From contig CAYWGC010000035.1 of NCBI GenBank assembly GCA_964457755.1, forward strand, positions 1-33,641: a stretch of DNA of 33,641 nucleotides, written 5' to 3'. Below the pieces are notes generated by a model. That model did not search any database. It was not told where the DNA came from and saw nothing but the letters and a program-made list of their open reading frames with translations. Shown piece after piece: positions 15,908 through 23,366 of this stretch. Positions within the stretch are counted from its first letter, which is position 1. Each line of letters opens with the position of its first letter. The position numbers and the translations under genes were made by a program. This DNA is from Tharpella sp964457755 (GTDB lineage Bacteria > Desulfobacterota > Anaeroferrophillalia > Anaeroferrophillales > Tharpellaceae).

Positions 15908-18900
15908 ATGCGTAAATTCATCGAATTTTTTCTCAACCAGAAGGTTCTGGTTAACCTCCTTTTTCTGCTTTTGATGTTCGCCGGCCTAGTCTCTCTGCTG
16001 GAGTTGCCGGTGGAGCGCTATCCCAATGTCAATATGGGCAAGGTGCTGATTACCACCTTTTTGCCCGGGGCTTCACCTCAAGATGTTGAAGCTTTAGTGA
16101 CCCGTGAACTTGAGGAGGCTCTTGATGATCTTGAGGAGGTTGAATTCATCAAAGCAACCTCCTATCGCGGACGTTCGAGTCTGGTTGTCAAATTTGTTGA
16201 CGATACTGATTATGAAGAACTCTATAAAGAGTTACGCTTAAAAGTTCTCGGGGCGATGCCGAATTTGCCGCCGGGGGTTGAGCCGCCGTTATTTAAAAAG
16301 GTTGATGTCAGTTACTGGCTGCCAGTGGTCACTGTTAACTTGGTTGGTGATCGTGACAATCACACTCTCTCCCTGATGGCTGAGGAGATGAAACTTTTTT
16401 TGAAACGGATTAAAGGGGTTGAAAATGTTGAGATTGGCGGCGAATTGGTGCGCGAGTTTCATGTTTTTATCGATCCGGTGCGGCTTGAAGTTTTAGGGTT
16501 GACCTATGAGGATGTGGCGACGGCTTTAAAAGGCGCCAACCTTTCACTAGCGGCCGGAGACTATGAAAATGAAGCGGGTGAGTTTGTCGTCGTTGTCGAT
16601 GAACTTTTTCGCAGTCGCGCTGATATCGCAGCGACTATTATCCGGCGGGATGGGGATGGGGCTTTTGTCACTGTTGGCGAGGTTATGAGTGAGGCCTGCT
16701 TAGCCTATCGTGATCCCCCCTATCTCTCATCGGTTAACGGTCGGGCCAGTGTTGGTCTGAAAGTTATCAAGAATGACCAGGGCAGTGCTTTAAAGATTGT
16801 GGCTCAGATTGAGAAAGTCATTGAGCGTTTTTCCGCACGCCTGCAGCGTGAAGGAGTGGCGGTGGTCTTGACCCAGGATCAACGGATTCATCTTGATGAT
16901 TCGATTACGACTTTGGGTTTTAATCTGGTCTGCGGGATTATTCTGGTAACCCTTTCGGTCTGGCTCTTTATGGGTTGGCGCAACGCTCTTTTGACGATGG
17001 TAGGTATTCCCTTCTCTTTCCTGTGTACGATGATTATCATGTACATTACCGGTAACTCCTTAAATGAGATCACTCTTTTTGCTTTCGTTCTGGTTAGCGG
17101 GATTATTGTTGATGATGCGATTGTGGTTTTGGAAAATATTTATCGCCACCTCCAGGAGGGTGAGCCCTTGCGTCTGGCCGTGCTCAACGGGGCGGTTGAG
17201 GTCGCCTGGCCGGTGGTCGCTGCGACCTCAACAACTGTTGCCGCTTTTTTGCCGATGTTGATCATGTCGGGCTCTACCGGCGAATTTTTTGCTTATATTC
17301 CAAAGGCTGTGAGCTTTGCAATTATAGCCTCTCTCTTTGAGTGTCTGGTGATCCTGCCGGGCCATTTTCTCGACTGGCCGGGAGCTCATAGCTTGACTGC
17401 CTCAAGCTATGTCGGTGGCGGTCGTGAACGTTTGATATTGACCTGGTTGCGGCGTTTTAATGAACATATTGTCGCTTTGACCCTGCGCTTTCGGCTCACG
17501 ACTTTATTTGGTGTGGTCGCTCTTTTTGGTGCCGCCCTGACGATTCTTTATCTTTCGGTAAGCGGTATTGTCCCGCTTATCAAGGTTAAATTTTTCCCCG
17601 ATGATTATACCCTCTACTATGTTGAGTTTCAGGGGCCGCCGGCGACTCCTTTGGCGGAGACGGTTAAACAGCTTGAGGCGGGCAGTCGGGTGTTGCTTGC
17701 GGGTGGTCCGGGTCAACTCCGTTCGGTAACGGCCCAGGCCGGTTTTTATATTAATGAGGATTATCAGCCGGTCTGGGGCAATAATGTCGGCCATCTCGCG
17801 GTTACCCTCCCGGCCCGGCGGCTCCAGGATTTTCCTGATAACCCCGATAATGAGCCCATGCTTTTTCTTGATTATGTCCGGCGGCTGGTTGCACCCCAGG
17901 CTCAACCCGGCTGGAGTTTGCGGGTCCGGGCCGAAAAGGACGGTCCGCCGGTGGGTAAAGACCTCAATGTCAGGGTCGTTGGTGCCGATGTCAAATCGGT
18001 TCAGCATCTGGCCTTGAAGCTTGATAATTTTCTCCGGCGGGATCCCCGTTTAGGTGAGTCTTTAACCGATTTCAGCAGTAATCAGGGGGAGCCTGGCCGG
18101 ATCTACCGGCTTAAAGTTGACCAGCAAAGAGCGGCTGAATATAATTTAAACAGAGCTCAGGTTGCAGCACTGGCGGGCTCTGTCCTTGACGGTCGTTATG
18201 TCGGAAAATTCAGGGCCTTAGATGAAGATCTTGACCTTAAACTGAAAATTGATCCTGATTTTCTCAAACAACCGGCAGATGCTCTGAAAATTGCAGTATC
18301 AGCCGGGCCCGGTGGCGCTCTCAGACTGGGTGATCTGGTCGAGGTTTCAGCTTATCTTGAACCCGGTTATCTTAATCGTTATAACTCGAATCGGGCTGTC
18401 ACCCTGACCGCCAATATTAAAAACGATAGCCGCTTTTCGATTCCGGCCGTGGTTAAGATTATTAAAGATTACTGCCGGACCATTGCTTCTGACTATCCCG
18501 GGGCCGAAGTTGATTTTGCCGGTGAGTTTGAGAGCACCAAACGCTCTTATACCTCACTGGCCTACGCTTTTATCATCGCCCTTTTAGCCATCTATATGAT
18601 TCTGGCGTTGCAGTTTCAATCCTACCTACAGCCCTTTATCATCCTTTCCGCCGTCGGTTTCGCCTTGATTGGGGTAGTCTTTGGCAAGTTTTTGACGCAA
18701 GGTCTTTTTACAGTTAACAGCTTTATCGCAGTCGTCGGGGTTACCGGAGTTGTTGTCAACGACTCTCTGGTCTTAATCGATTTTATTAATCGTGCCTATT
18801 TACGTCTCGGCGATCGCCGGGCCGCGATCCGCGAGGGGATCAGGATTCGCTTGCGCCCGATTCTTTTGACCACCCTAACCACCACCTTAGGTCTCTTGCC

Positions 18901-19054
18901 GATGGCGATCGGTTTTCCCTACTATTCGCTGGTCTGGGGTACCATGGCTTCAACCTTTGTCACCGGCCTCTGTACGGCGACTTTTCTCACTCTTTTTATT
19001 GTGCCTTTAGAGTGGGACCTTTTGATGGCTTTAAAAGAGCGGCGGAGACCATAA
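15908..19054 (+). CDS. RND family efflux pump (AcrB/MdtB-like)
   Basis: 1048 residues, the normal size. The N-terminus has a first membrane helix (about 12-30) ending in ELPVERYPN, typical of the hydrophobe/amphiphile efflux family. Two large periplasmic domains (about 35-335 and 560-870) are separated and followed by clusters of membrane helices. The proton-relay pair in TM4 is present: GIIVDDAIVVLENIYRHL (398-415) has Asp402 and Asp403. TM10-12 are in the C-terminal third, with GVVVNDSLVLIDFIN and the IRLRPILLTTLTT block, both typical. The pump exports drugs, lipids or other hydrophobic compounds by proton exchange. No TolC-like gene follows, so the channel must be encoded elsewhere. There is no obvious ribosome-binding site at ATG 15908. 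Confidence 0.9.
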   Translation: MRKFIEFFLNQKVLVNLLFLLLMFAGLVSLLELPVERYPNVNMGKVLITTFLPGASPQDVEALVTRELEEALDDLEEVEFIKATSYRGRSSLVVKFVDDTDYEELYKELRLKVLGAMPNLPPGVEPPLFKKVDVSYWLPVVTVNLVGDRDNHTLSLMAEEMKLFLKRIKGVENVEIGGELVREFHVFIDPVRLEVLGLTYEDVATALKGANLSLAAGDYENEAGEFVVVVDELFRSRADIAATIIRRDGDGAFVTVGEVMSEACLAYRDPPYLSSVNGRASVGLKVIKNDQGSALKIVAQIEKVIERFSARLQREGVAVVLTQDQRIHLDDSITTLGFNLVCGIILVTLSVWLFMGWRNALLTMVGIPFSFLCTMIIMYITGNSLNEITLFAFVLVSGIIVDDAIVVLENIYRHLQEGEPLRLAVLNGAVEVAWPVVAATSTTVAAFLPMLIMSGSTGEFFAYIPKAVSFAIIASLFECLVILPGHFLDWPGAHSLTASSYVGGGRERLILTWLRRFNEHIVALTLRFRLTTLFGVVALFGAALTILYLSVSGIVPLIKVKFFPDDYTLYYVEFQGPPATPLAETVKQLEAGSRVLLAGGPGQLRSVTAQAGFYINEDYQPVWGNNVGHLAVTLPARRLQDFPDNPDNEPMLFLDYVRRLVAPQAQPGWSLRVRAEKDGPPVGKDLNVRVVGADVKSVQHLALKLDNFLRRDPRLGESLTDFSSNQGEPGRIYRLKVDQQRAAEYNLNRAQVAALAGSVLDGRYVGKFRALDEDLDLKLKIDPDFLKQPADALKIAVSAGPGGALRLGDLVEVSAYLEPGYLNRYNSNRAVTLTANIKNDSRFSIPAVVKIIKDYCRTIASDYPGAEVDFAGEFESTKRSYTSLAYAFIIALLAIYMILALQFQSYLQPFIILSAVGFALIGVVFGKFLTQGLFTVNSFIAVVGVTGVVVNDSLVLIDFINRAYLRLGDRRAAIREGIRIRLRPILLTTLTTTLGLLPMAIGFPYYSLVWGTMASTFVTGLCTATFLTLFIVPLEWDLLMALKERRRP

Positions 19055-19192
19055 GTTCATCTGGAGAAAACTATTTTTTTCTGTTATTGTGTATTTTAGT
19101 ATGAGATGGAGAAGAGTTTTAGCTCCTAAATTTTGGAGTATGTTGTTAAAGTTGCAGAGGGTGTTCGTGAACTTTGCTTCGTCCTCATGAAC

Positions 19193-19273
19193 GGGGTCAC
19201 CCCAAGAGTGCTTCCTCGCTAAGCTCACAGCGAAGCTTGGGGTGCTAGCGCACCTTTTACCAGCAATGACCCC
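19193..19273. repeat. Inverted-repeat element upstream of the PhnD-like fragment
   Basis: The outer arms GGGGTCA (19193-19199) and TGACCCC (19267-19273) pair, and an inner stem ACCCCAAG (19199-19206) pairs with CTTGGGGT (19236-19243). The element lies in a gap of 270 bases (19055-19324) that otherwise holds no gene I can support. No T-run follows it. The left inner arm shares one base with the outer arm, so the two stems cannot both form fully in one strand; they may be alternatives. Confidence 0.55.
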
Positions 19274-19324
19274 AATCCCGGTAACTCGGATAATTTATCC
19301 TTGGTGTAGTATGAGGCTTGGAAG

Positions 19325-19618
19325 ATGGCTATGAAACGGTTTTTTTATCCGCTTGTTACTTTCGTTTTGCTTTTTCTGCTGCTGGTTCCGGCGGCACCCT
19401 CTGTTGCCAAGCCCCCTGCCACTGGTCCCCAGGATGTCTTTATTGGGGTCTTGGCCAAGCGCAGTCCTGCAATCTGTATTAAGCGCTGGCAGCCGCTGGC
19501 TGACTATCTGAATGAGCATATATGGGGGAAACGTTTCTATATTGTGGCCCTGCCCTTTGATCAGGTTATCATTGAAGTTGAAGTACGGGTCGCCTCCAAC
19601 TCTGTTCGACAAGGTTAA
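19325..19618 (+). pseudogene. Truncated PhnD-like periplasmic binding protein
   Basis: 97 residues. A signal peptide (about 1-28, ending PSVAKPP) precedes DVFIGVLAKRS, RWQPLADYLNEHI and RFYIVALPFDQVIIEVE. These are the first 60 or so residues of the PhnD/phosphonate-binding-like sensor domain, which normally continues with a FVLANPSFYV-type block for another 200 residues. After about residue 85 the similarity stops, and a TAA follows. The rest of the domain is not found in another frame downstream; the HDOD gene begins instead. I read it as a deletion remnant, but a short secreted protein is not excluded. An ATG at 19331, with GGAAG six bases before it, is an equally good or better start. Four bases separate the stop from the next ATG. 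Confidence 0.6.
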
Positions 19619-19622
19619 TGAG

Positions 19623-21122
19623 ATGTCGGTAGTCGATAGTAAATCTAAAGCTCTGGCTCAGGTTAAACGTTTTCTTGAGACCGAAAAGCGGATTCCGCAG
19701 CTGCCGCAGATTCTTTTGCGGATTGAGTCAGCCCTTGAAAATCCCGAGATTGGTGGTCAGGAGTTGGGTCGGGTGATTCTTGAAGATCCGGCTTTGACAG
19801 CGCAGGTTTTAAAGGTTGCGAATTCGACTTTTTATAACCCCCGGGGAAATAAGATCAGTACTGTCAGCCGGGCGCTGGTGATTTTAGGATTTGACAATAT
19901 CCGGCGCCTGGTTCTGGGTTTGAGCGTCTCCCGGATGTTTACGTTGATGCCGCGCTGGTCGGTCTATCGTCGCTTATGGCGCCACTCTTTAGCCGTCGCC
20001 CTGCTTGCCCGCGAGCTCGCCCAGGCTGACGGTTTTAAAGAGGCCGAAGTCGCTTTTGTCGGTGGCCTGTTGCATGATGTCGGCAAACTTATTATTGGTC
20101 ATCTCCATGGCGAGGCATATGCCGAGATTCTTGAACGTTGTTTACAGGAAGCGGCATTTGATCTTTGCCGGGCCGAGGCTGAAGCCTTTTACTGCAATCA
20201 TCAGGAGGTCGGGGCCTTGCTGGCTCAATTCTGGGGCTTGCCGATTGAGCTGGTGCGGGTTATCGGCCGCCATCGTCCGGGATCCGACTGGCGCTATTTT
20301 GATGCGGCTCTGCCGGGACTTGGAGCTTATGTTATATTAGCCAACCAGATGGCCCATCTCCTGGATTTGCAGGGTCGTGATGGAAAATTAGCGGTTGTTG
20401 GAGATGAATCTCTATATCGGGAAAAAATTGAAGCTTTAGGTCCGCGTGCCGCAACCGCATTTGGGATCAACTTTCCCGATTTTCTGGATTTATTGGAAAA
20501 TCTTTCTGACGGCATCACCGAGATTGCTGCTTCTCTCGATATTGCTCTTGATGATTTACGTTTAGATGAAGGTCCGGCCTCTGCCAGAGGTGATTTGGGC
20601 TCTGAGGTTGTACGCAAACAGGTAGATCGCGATGGGCTCTTTGAAATCACCATGAAACTTTCGGAGTTGGCGGTGTTTCACGAAAGTTTTTCGGCTTATG
20701 TTGAGAGCACCGCCGGTCAGCTTTTTTCAGCTTTGGGACTTGAACTCTTGATTATCTATCTTCCCGGTTCGAAAGGCTCTGGGCTGGCACCCGGATTCTG
20801 CTTCGGGAGTGGCAAGATCGCTGAAATCCTGGGCCGCAAAGCGCTGCCGGCAGAAGCTAAAAATATTATCAATCAAGCTTTTGGCAGGGGTGAGATGATG
20901 ACCTCCGGCATGCCTCCCGAGGGAGCTCTTGAGGCTGATCTTGCCGTCGAATTCTGGGCTCCTGAACGAGTTTTAGCTTTCCCCGTAAAGTCTTTGCAGT
21001 CCTCTGGGGTTCGCGGTGTCTTACTGGTTTTACGAAATCTTAAGACGGTCTCTTTTAGTGATGATGAAAAACGTTTATTGCAGCTTTATTGCAATTTTTT
21101 AGGGGCCCGCTTAGGCGGCTGA
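19623..21122 (+). CDS. HDOD-domain protein with GAF-like C-terminal domain
   Basis: 499 residues. The HDOD domain covers about residues 20-225: IPQLPQILLRIESAL (24-38), DPALTAQVLKVANS (55-68), RALVILGFDNIRRLV (83-97), and a metal-binding-like HD pair in GGLLHDVGKL (147-156). HDOD proteins are relatives of HD phosphohydrolases that mostly act as signalling or output modules in Proteobacteria; many have lost catalysis. Residues about 340-495 look like a GAF domain: a long helix, VLAFPVKSLQSSGVRGVLLVL and a terminal helix. ATG 19623, preceded by AAGG at 19611-19614, is chosen; the frame is open back to 19512 but that part overlaps the PhnD-like fragment out of frame. Memo follows 10 bases later. 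Confidence 0.82.
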   Translation: MSVVDSKSKALAQVKRFLETEKRIPQLPQILLRIESALENPEIGGQELGRVILEDPALTAQVLKVANSTFYNPRGNKISTVSRALVILGFDNIRRLVLGLSVSRMFTLMPRWSVYRRLWRHSLAVALLARELAQADGFKEAEVAFVGGLLHDVGKLIIGHLHGEAYAEILERCLQEAAFDLCRAEAEAFYCNHQEVGALLAQFWGLPIELVRVIGRHRPGSDWRYFDAALPGLGAYVILANQMAHLLDLQGRDGKLAVVGDESLYREKIEALGPRAATAFGINFPDFLDLLENLSDGITEIAASLDIALDDLRLDEGPASARGDLGSEVVRKQVDRDGLFEITMKLSELAVFHESFSAYVESTAGQLFSALGLELLIIYLPGSKGSGLAPGFCFGSGKIAEILGRKALPAEAKNIINQAFGRGEMMTSGMPPEGALEADLAVEFWAPERVLAFPVKSLQSSGVRGVLLVLRNLKTVSFSDDEKRLLQLYCNFLGARLGG

Positions 21123-21132
21123 AGGAGGTTTT

Positions 21133-21963
21133 ATGAAACGCTCGATTTTGCGGCCGCCAGCGGTGGCAGGCACTTTCTATAGTGATAATCCTCAAGTTTT
21201 GCGTGACGAGATTCGGGGTTTTCTGGACCAGGCTCAAACTTCCGGGGTTGAGAGGTTAAATCCGGTGGCCTTGGTCGCACCCCACGCTGGTTACGCTTAT
21301 TCCGGGGCCGTTGCCGCCGAAGCCTATGGCTTGGTCGAGGGTCACAGTTTTGATCTGGTTGTCGTCGTGGCGCCGTCGCATCACCACTATTTCACAGGTT
21401 TCTCTATATATACTGCGGGAAATTATCTGACCCCGTTAGGAGAGGTTGAAGTTGACCTTGATTTGGCGGCTGAATTGATCAGCCACTATCCGGAGATTAA
21501 TTTCATTCCCGAAGCCCATCGTTATGAACACTCTTTAGAGGTACAGCTTCCGTTTTTGCAGACCGCGCTTGATAAATTTACTCTGTTGCCGATAATTATG
21601 GGGCAATCGGGTTGGGCTCAATCTTTACAACTGGCTGAAATTATAAATGGTCTTGCCCGTACGCGCCGTCTTCTGGTGGTTGCCAGTACCGATCTCTCTC
21701 ATTTTCATGATGCAGCTCAGGCGGTTCAACTTGACCATAAAATTGTCGAAGCTGTCGCCGCTTTCGATCCCGCAGCCTTCTGGTCTTTAATCGAAAACCA
21801 TCAGGCCGAAGCTTGCGGGGCCGGGCCCCTGCTCAGTGTCATGTTGGCCGCTCAAAAACTCGGAGCCGAGCGTGCCCAAATTCTTAGCTATCGCCACTCT
21901 GGCGAGGTCTGCGGTGACAACAGCCGGGTGGTGGGCTATCTCTCGGCTGCATTTTTCAGTTAA
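21133..21963 (+). CDS. AmmeMemoRadiSam system protein B (Memo-like)
   Basis: 276 residues, the standard size of the MEMO1 family, which shares its fold with extradiol dioxygenase LigB. It opens with RPPAVAGTFYSDNP (6-19). Probable metal-site and active-site histidines appear in APHAGYAYSG, APSHHHYFTG, HRYEHSLEVQLPFL and STDLSHFHD, and CGAGPL near the end is conserved. Prokaryotic Memo proteins are usually found with AMMECR1 and a radical SAM enzyme; the reaction is unknown. A perfect AAGGAGG (21122-21128) sits four bases before the ATG, and the previous stop overlaps it, so it is probably coupled to the HDOD gene. AMMECR1 follows after a palindromic repeat. Confidence 0.9.
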   Translation: MKRSILRPPAVAGTFYSDNPQVLRDEIRGFLDQAQTSGVERLNPVALVAPHAGYAYSGAVAAEAYGLVEGHSFDLVVVVAPSHHHYFTGFSIYTAGNYLTPLGEVEVDLDLAAELISHYPEINFIPEAHRYEHSLEVQLPFLQTALDKFTLLPIIMGQSGWAQSLQLAEIINGLARTRRLLVVASTDLSHFHDAAQAVQLDHKIVEAVAAFDPAAFWSLIENHQAEACGAGPLLSVMLAAQKLGAERAQILSYRHSGEVCGDNSRVVGYLSAAFFS

Positions 21964-22039
21964 CCACGGATTTTACGGATAACACGGAAACCCGAAAAGA
22001 GTTTCGGTTTTATCCGTGCTCATCCGTGAAATCAGTGGT
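21963..22039. repeat. Palindromic repeat between the memo and AMMECR1 genes
   Basis: Two arms of about 37 bases (21963-21999 and 22001-22039) are imperfect reverse complements. Both contain the phrases ACCAC.GATTT.ACGGAT and CACGGA. The centre CCGAAA-AGAG-TTTCGG (21992-22007) is a perfect hairpin. The repeat starts on the stop codon of the memo gene. It resembles the dispersed 'CCGTGG / CCGTGAAATCCGTGG' palindromes seen in many Proteobacteria and other bacteria. The run of A after the right arm would be a T-run on the opposite strand, so terminator function for reverse transcription is possible. Confidence 0.7.
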
Positions 22040-22085
22040 CTAAAAAAAAATTGGGTTCGTCTTGGCCGAGTTAGGAGTTAATGTC

Positions 22086-22643
22086 ATGAATCATGAAGTT
22101 GTTGATTTTAGTCTTACTGCGAAAGAAAAAGAGTATCTCCGTGATCAGGTGAGTGTGGCGATCAAAGCTCGGCTTGAGGGTGTTAAAACGCCCGATGAAG
22201 TGCCTGAAAGTGCGGTACTCAAGGAAAAACGCGGGGCTTTTGTGACCTTGAAAAAAAATGGCCAATTGCGAGGTTGCATTGGTTATATCGAAGCTTATAA
22301 ACCGCTCTATCTAACCATTCGCGAGATGGCCTTGGCGGCGGCTTTCAATGATCCCCGGTTTCCTGGGCTTGAACTTGAAGAGTGGCCGGAGATCGAGGTT
22401 GAACTATCGGTTTTAACCCCTTTGCGGGAGATTGATGATCCCGATATTGTCGAAGTCGGTAAGCATGGTCTCTTGATTCGCCATGGATCATCGTCTGGTT
22501 TGCTCTTGCCACAGGTGCCGCTTGAGTACGGTTGGAGCCGTGAGGAATTTCTGGCTCATACTTGTAATAAAGCCGGTCTGGACAGTGAATGTTGGCGTCG
22601 TTCCGGAACTAAACTCTATATCTTTTCAGCTGATATCTTTTAG
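22086..22643 (+). CDS. AmmeMemoRadiSam system protein A (AMMECR1-domain)
   Basis: 185 residues, a single AMMECR1 domain. Recognisable blocks are ESAVLKEKRGAFVTLKKNG, LRGCIGYIEAYKPL (the RGCIG core motif), AAAFNDPRFPGLELEEWP, and VELSVLTPLREI, followed by GLLLPQVPLEYGWSREEFL near the end. The domain is present from archaea to man; its biochemical function is unknown. In bacteria it occurs next to Memo and a radical SAM enzyme, and Memo is the previous gene here. ATG 22086 is chosen because TTAGGAG lies nine bases upstream; the frame is open to a TTG at 22062, which is less likely. A hairpin without T-run follows the stop. Confidence 0.9.
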   Translation: MNHEVVDFSLTAKEKEYLRDQVSVAIKARLEGVKTPDEVPESAVLKEKRGAFVTLKKNGQLRGCIGYIEAYKPLYLTIREMALAAAFNDPRFPGLELEEWPEIEVELSVLTPLREIDDPDIVEVGKHGLLIRHGSSSGLLLPQVPLEYGWSREEFLAHTCNKAGLDSECWRRSGTKLYIFSADIF

Positions 22644-22648
22644 TACTT

Positions 22649-22679
22649 CAACTAATAAAAGCTTGCATTTTATTAGTTG
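22649..22679. repeat. Perfect 12-bp inverted repeat after the AMMECR1 gene
   Basis: CAACTAATAAAA (22649-22660) and TTTTATTAGTTG (22668-22679) form a perfect stem with a 7-base loop. It starts five bases after the stop codon. No T-run follows on the forward strand, but the stem itself is A/T-rich; it may be an RNA 3'-end stabiliser or an operator. Confidence 0.6.
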
Positions 22680-22716
22680 AGATGGTATTGCGGCCTCGGT
22701 TTGCGAAATTTCTCTG

Positions 22717-22734
22717 GCTGGTGACAGCTTTTTT
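22717..22734 (+). terminator. Possible weak terminator upstream of rimP
   Basis: GCTG (22717-22720), loop GTGA, CAGC (22725-22728), followed directly by six T. The stem is only 4 bp, so I give it low weight, but it precedes a much stronger terminator by a few bases. Confidence 0.3.
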
Positions 22735-22736
22735 GC

Positions 22737-22768
22737 AAGTGGGCTCTTAATAGGAGCCCACTTTTTTT
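22737..22768 (+). terminator. Strong intrinsic terminator before rimP
   Basis: AAGTGGGCTC (22737-22746) pairs perfectly with GAGCCCACTT (22754-22763) with a 7-base loop. The stem runs straight into a T-run (22762-22768). It separates the AMMECR1 region from the rimP cluster, so the cluster needs its own promoter between 22769 and 22815 or read-through. Confidence 0.85.
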
Positions 22769-22814
22769 ATACCAAAACAAACTTTTTAAATATAAAATTG
22801 AAGCGTTTTTGACG

Positions 22815-23303
22815 ATGGTTGAGGGATTGGAAATACACGATGACTGGCGGGTCAAGGTTCGGGCTCTGGCCGAAGATTTGTTACTGAATCTTGGTTTTGA
22901 ACTGGTTGATATGGAGTTTGGCCAAGGGGAAGATAGCTCACTTTTGCGTCTTTTTATCGATCAGGAAGGGGGTATCACCCTTGATGATTGCACCCATGTC
23001 AGTCGTATGCTGGGGGCCTTGCTTGATGTTGAGGATCCGATTCCGGGTCGTTACACGCTTGAGGTTTCATCGCCAGGTTTGAATCGTCGTTTAAGTCGAC
23101 CGAAAGATTTTCAGACACGTTTGGGGCAGAACATTAAAATAACTCTGCTAAAACCCCTTGATGGCCGGCGGCGTTTTAAGGGGATTTTGCTTGCTTGCCA
23201 GGAAGAACCTTTGACTTTGACTGTCGATGTTGATGGTGAAACTTTTGTGGTGCCGCTGGATGATACTGCCAAGTGTAATCTGGTTTACGATTTTAATAAA
23301 TAA
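22815..23303 (+). CDS. rimP: Ribosome maturation factor RimP
   Basis: 162 residues, close to the family norm of 150-160. The N-terminal domain has GFELVDMEFGQGE and SLLRLFIDQEGGITLDDC, followed by VSRMLGALLDVEDPIPGRYTLEVSSPGLNRRL, which contains the hallmark LEVSSPG. The C-terminal Sm-like domain covers about residues 95-160. RimP binds the free 30S subunit and aids its maturation. It is the first gene of the rimP-nusA-ylxR-infB order conserved in bacteria. ATG 22815 is given; a TTG at 22809 in the same frame would add two residues. No clear ribosome-binding site is visible for either. Confidence 0.92.
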   Translation: MVEGLEIHDDWRVKVRALAEDLLLNLGFELVDMEFGQGEDSSLLRLFIDQEGGITLDDCTHVSRMLGALLDVEDPIPGRYTLEVSSPGLNRRLSRPKDFQTRLGQNIKITLLKPLDGRRRFKGILLACQEEPLTLTVDVDGETFVVPLDDTAKCNLVYDFNK

Positions 23304-23366
23304 TTTTAACCGTTGATGATTGTTATTGATCATTGATTATTTATAGATGGAGATAAATTTAAAGTT

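Noticed and set aside
17504..18007. A 167-codon reverse frame opposite the RND pump gene
   Set aside because: The forward strand encodes a well-conserved RND periplasmic domain; the reverse frame is basic nonsense.
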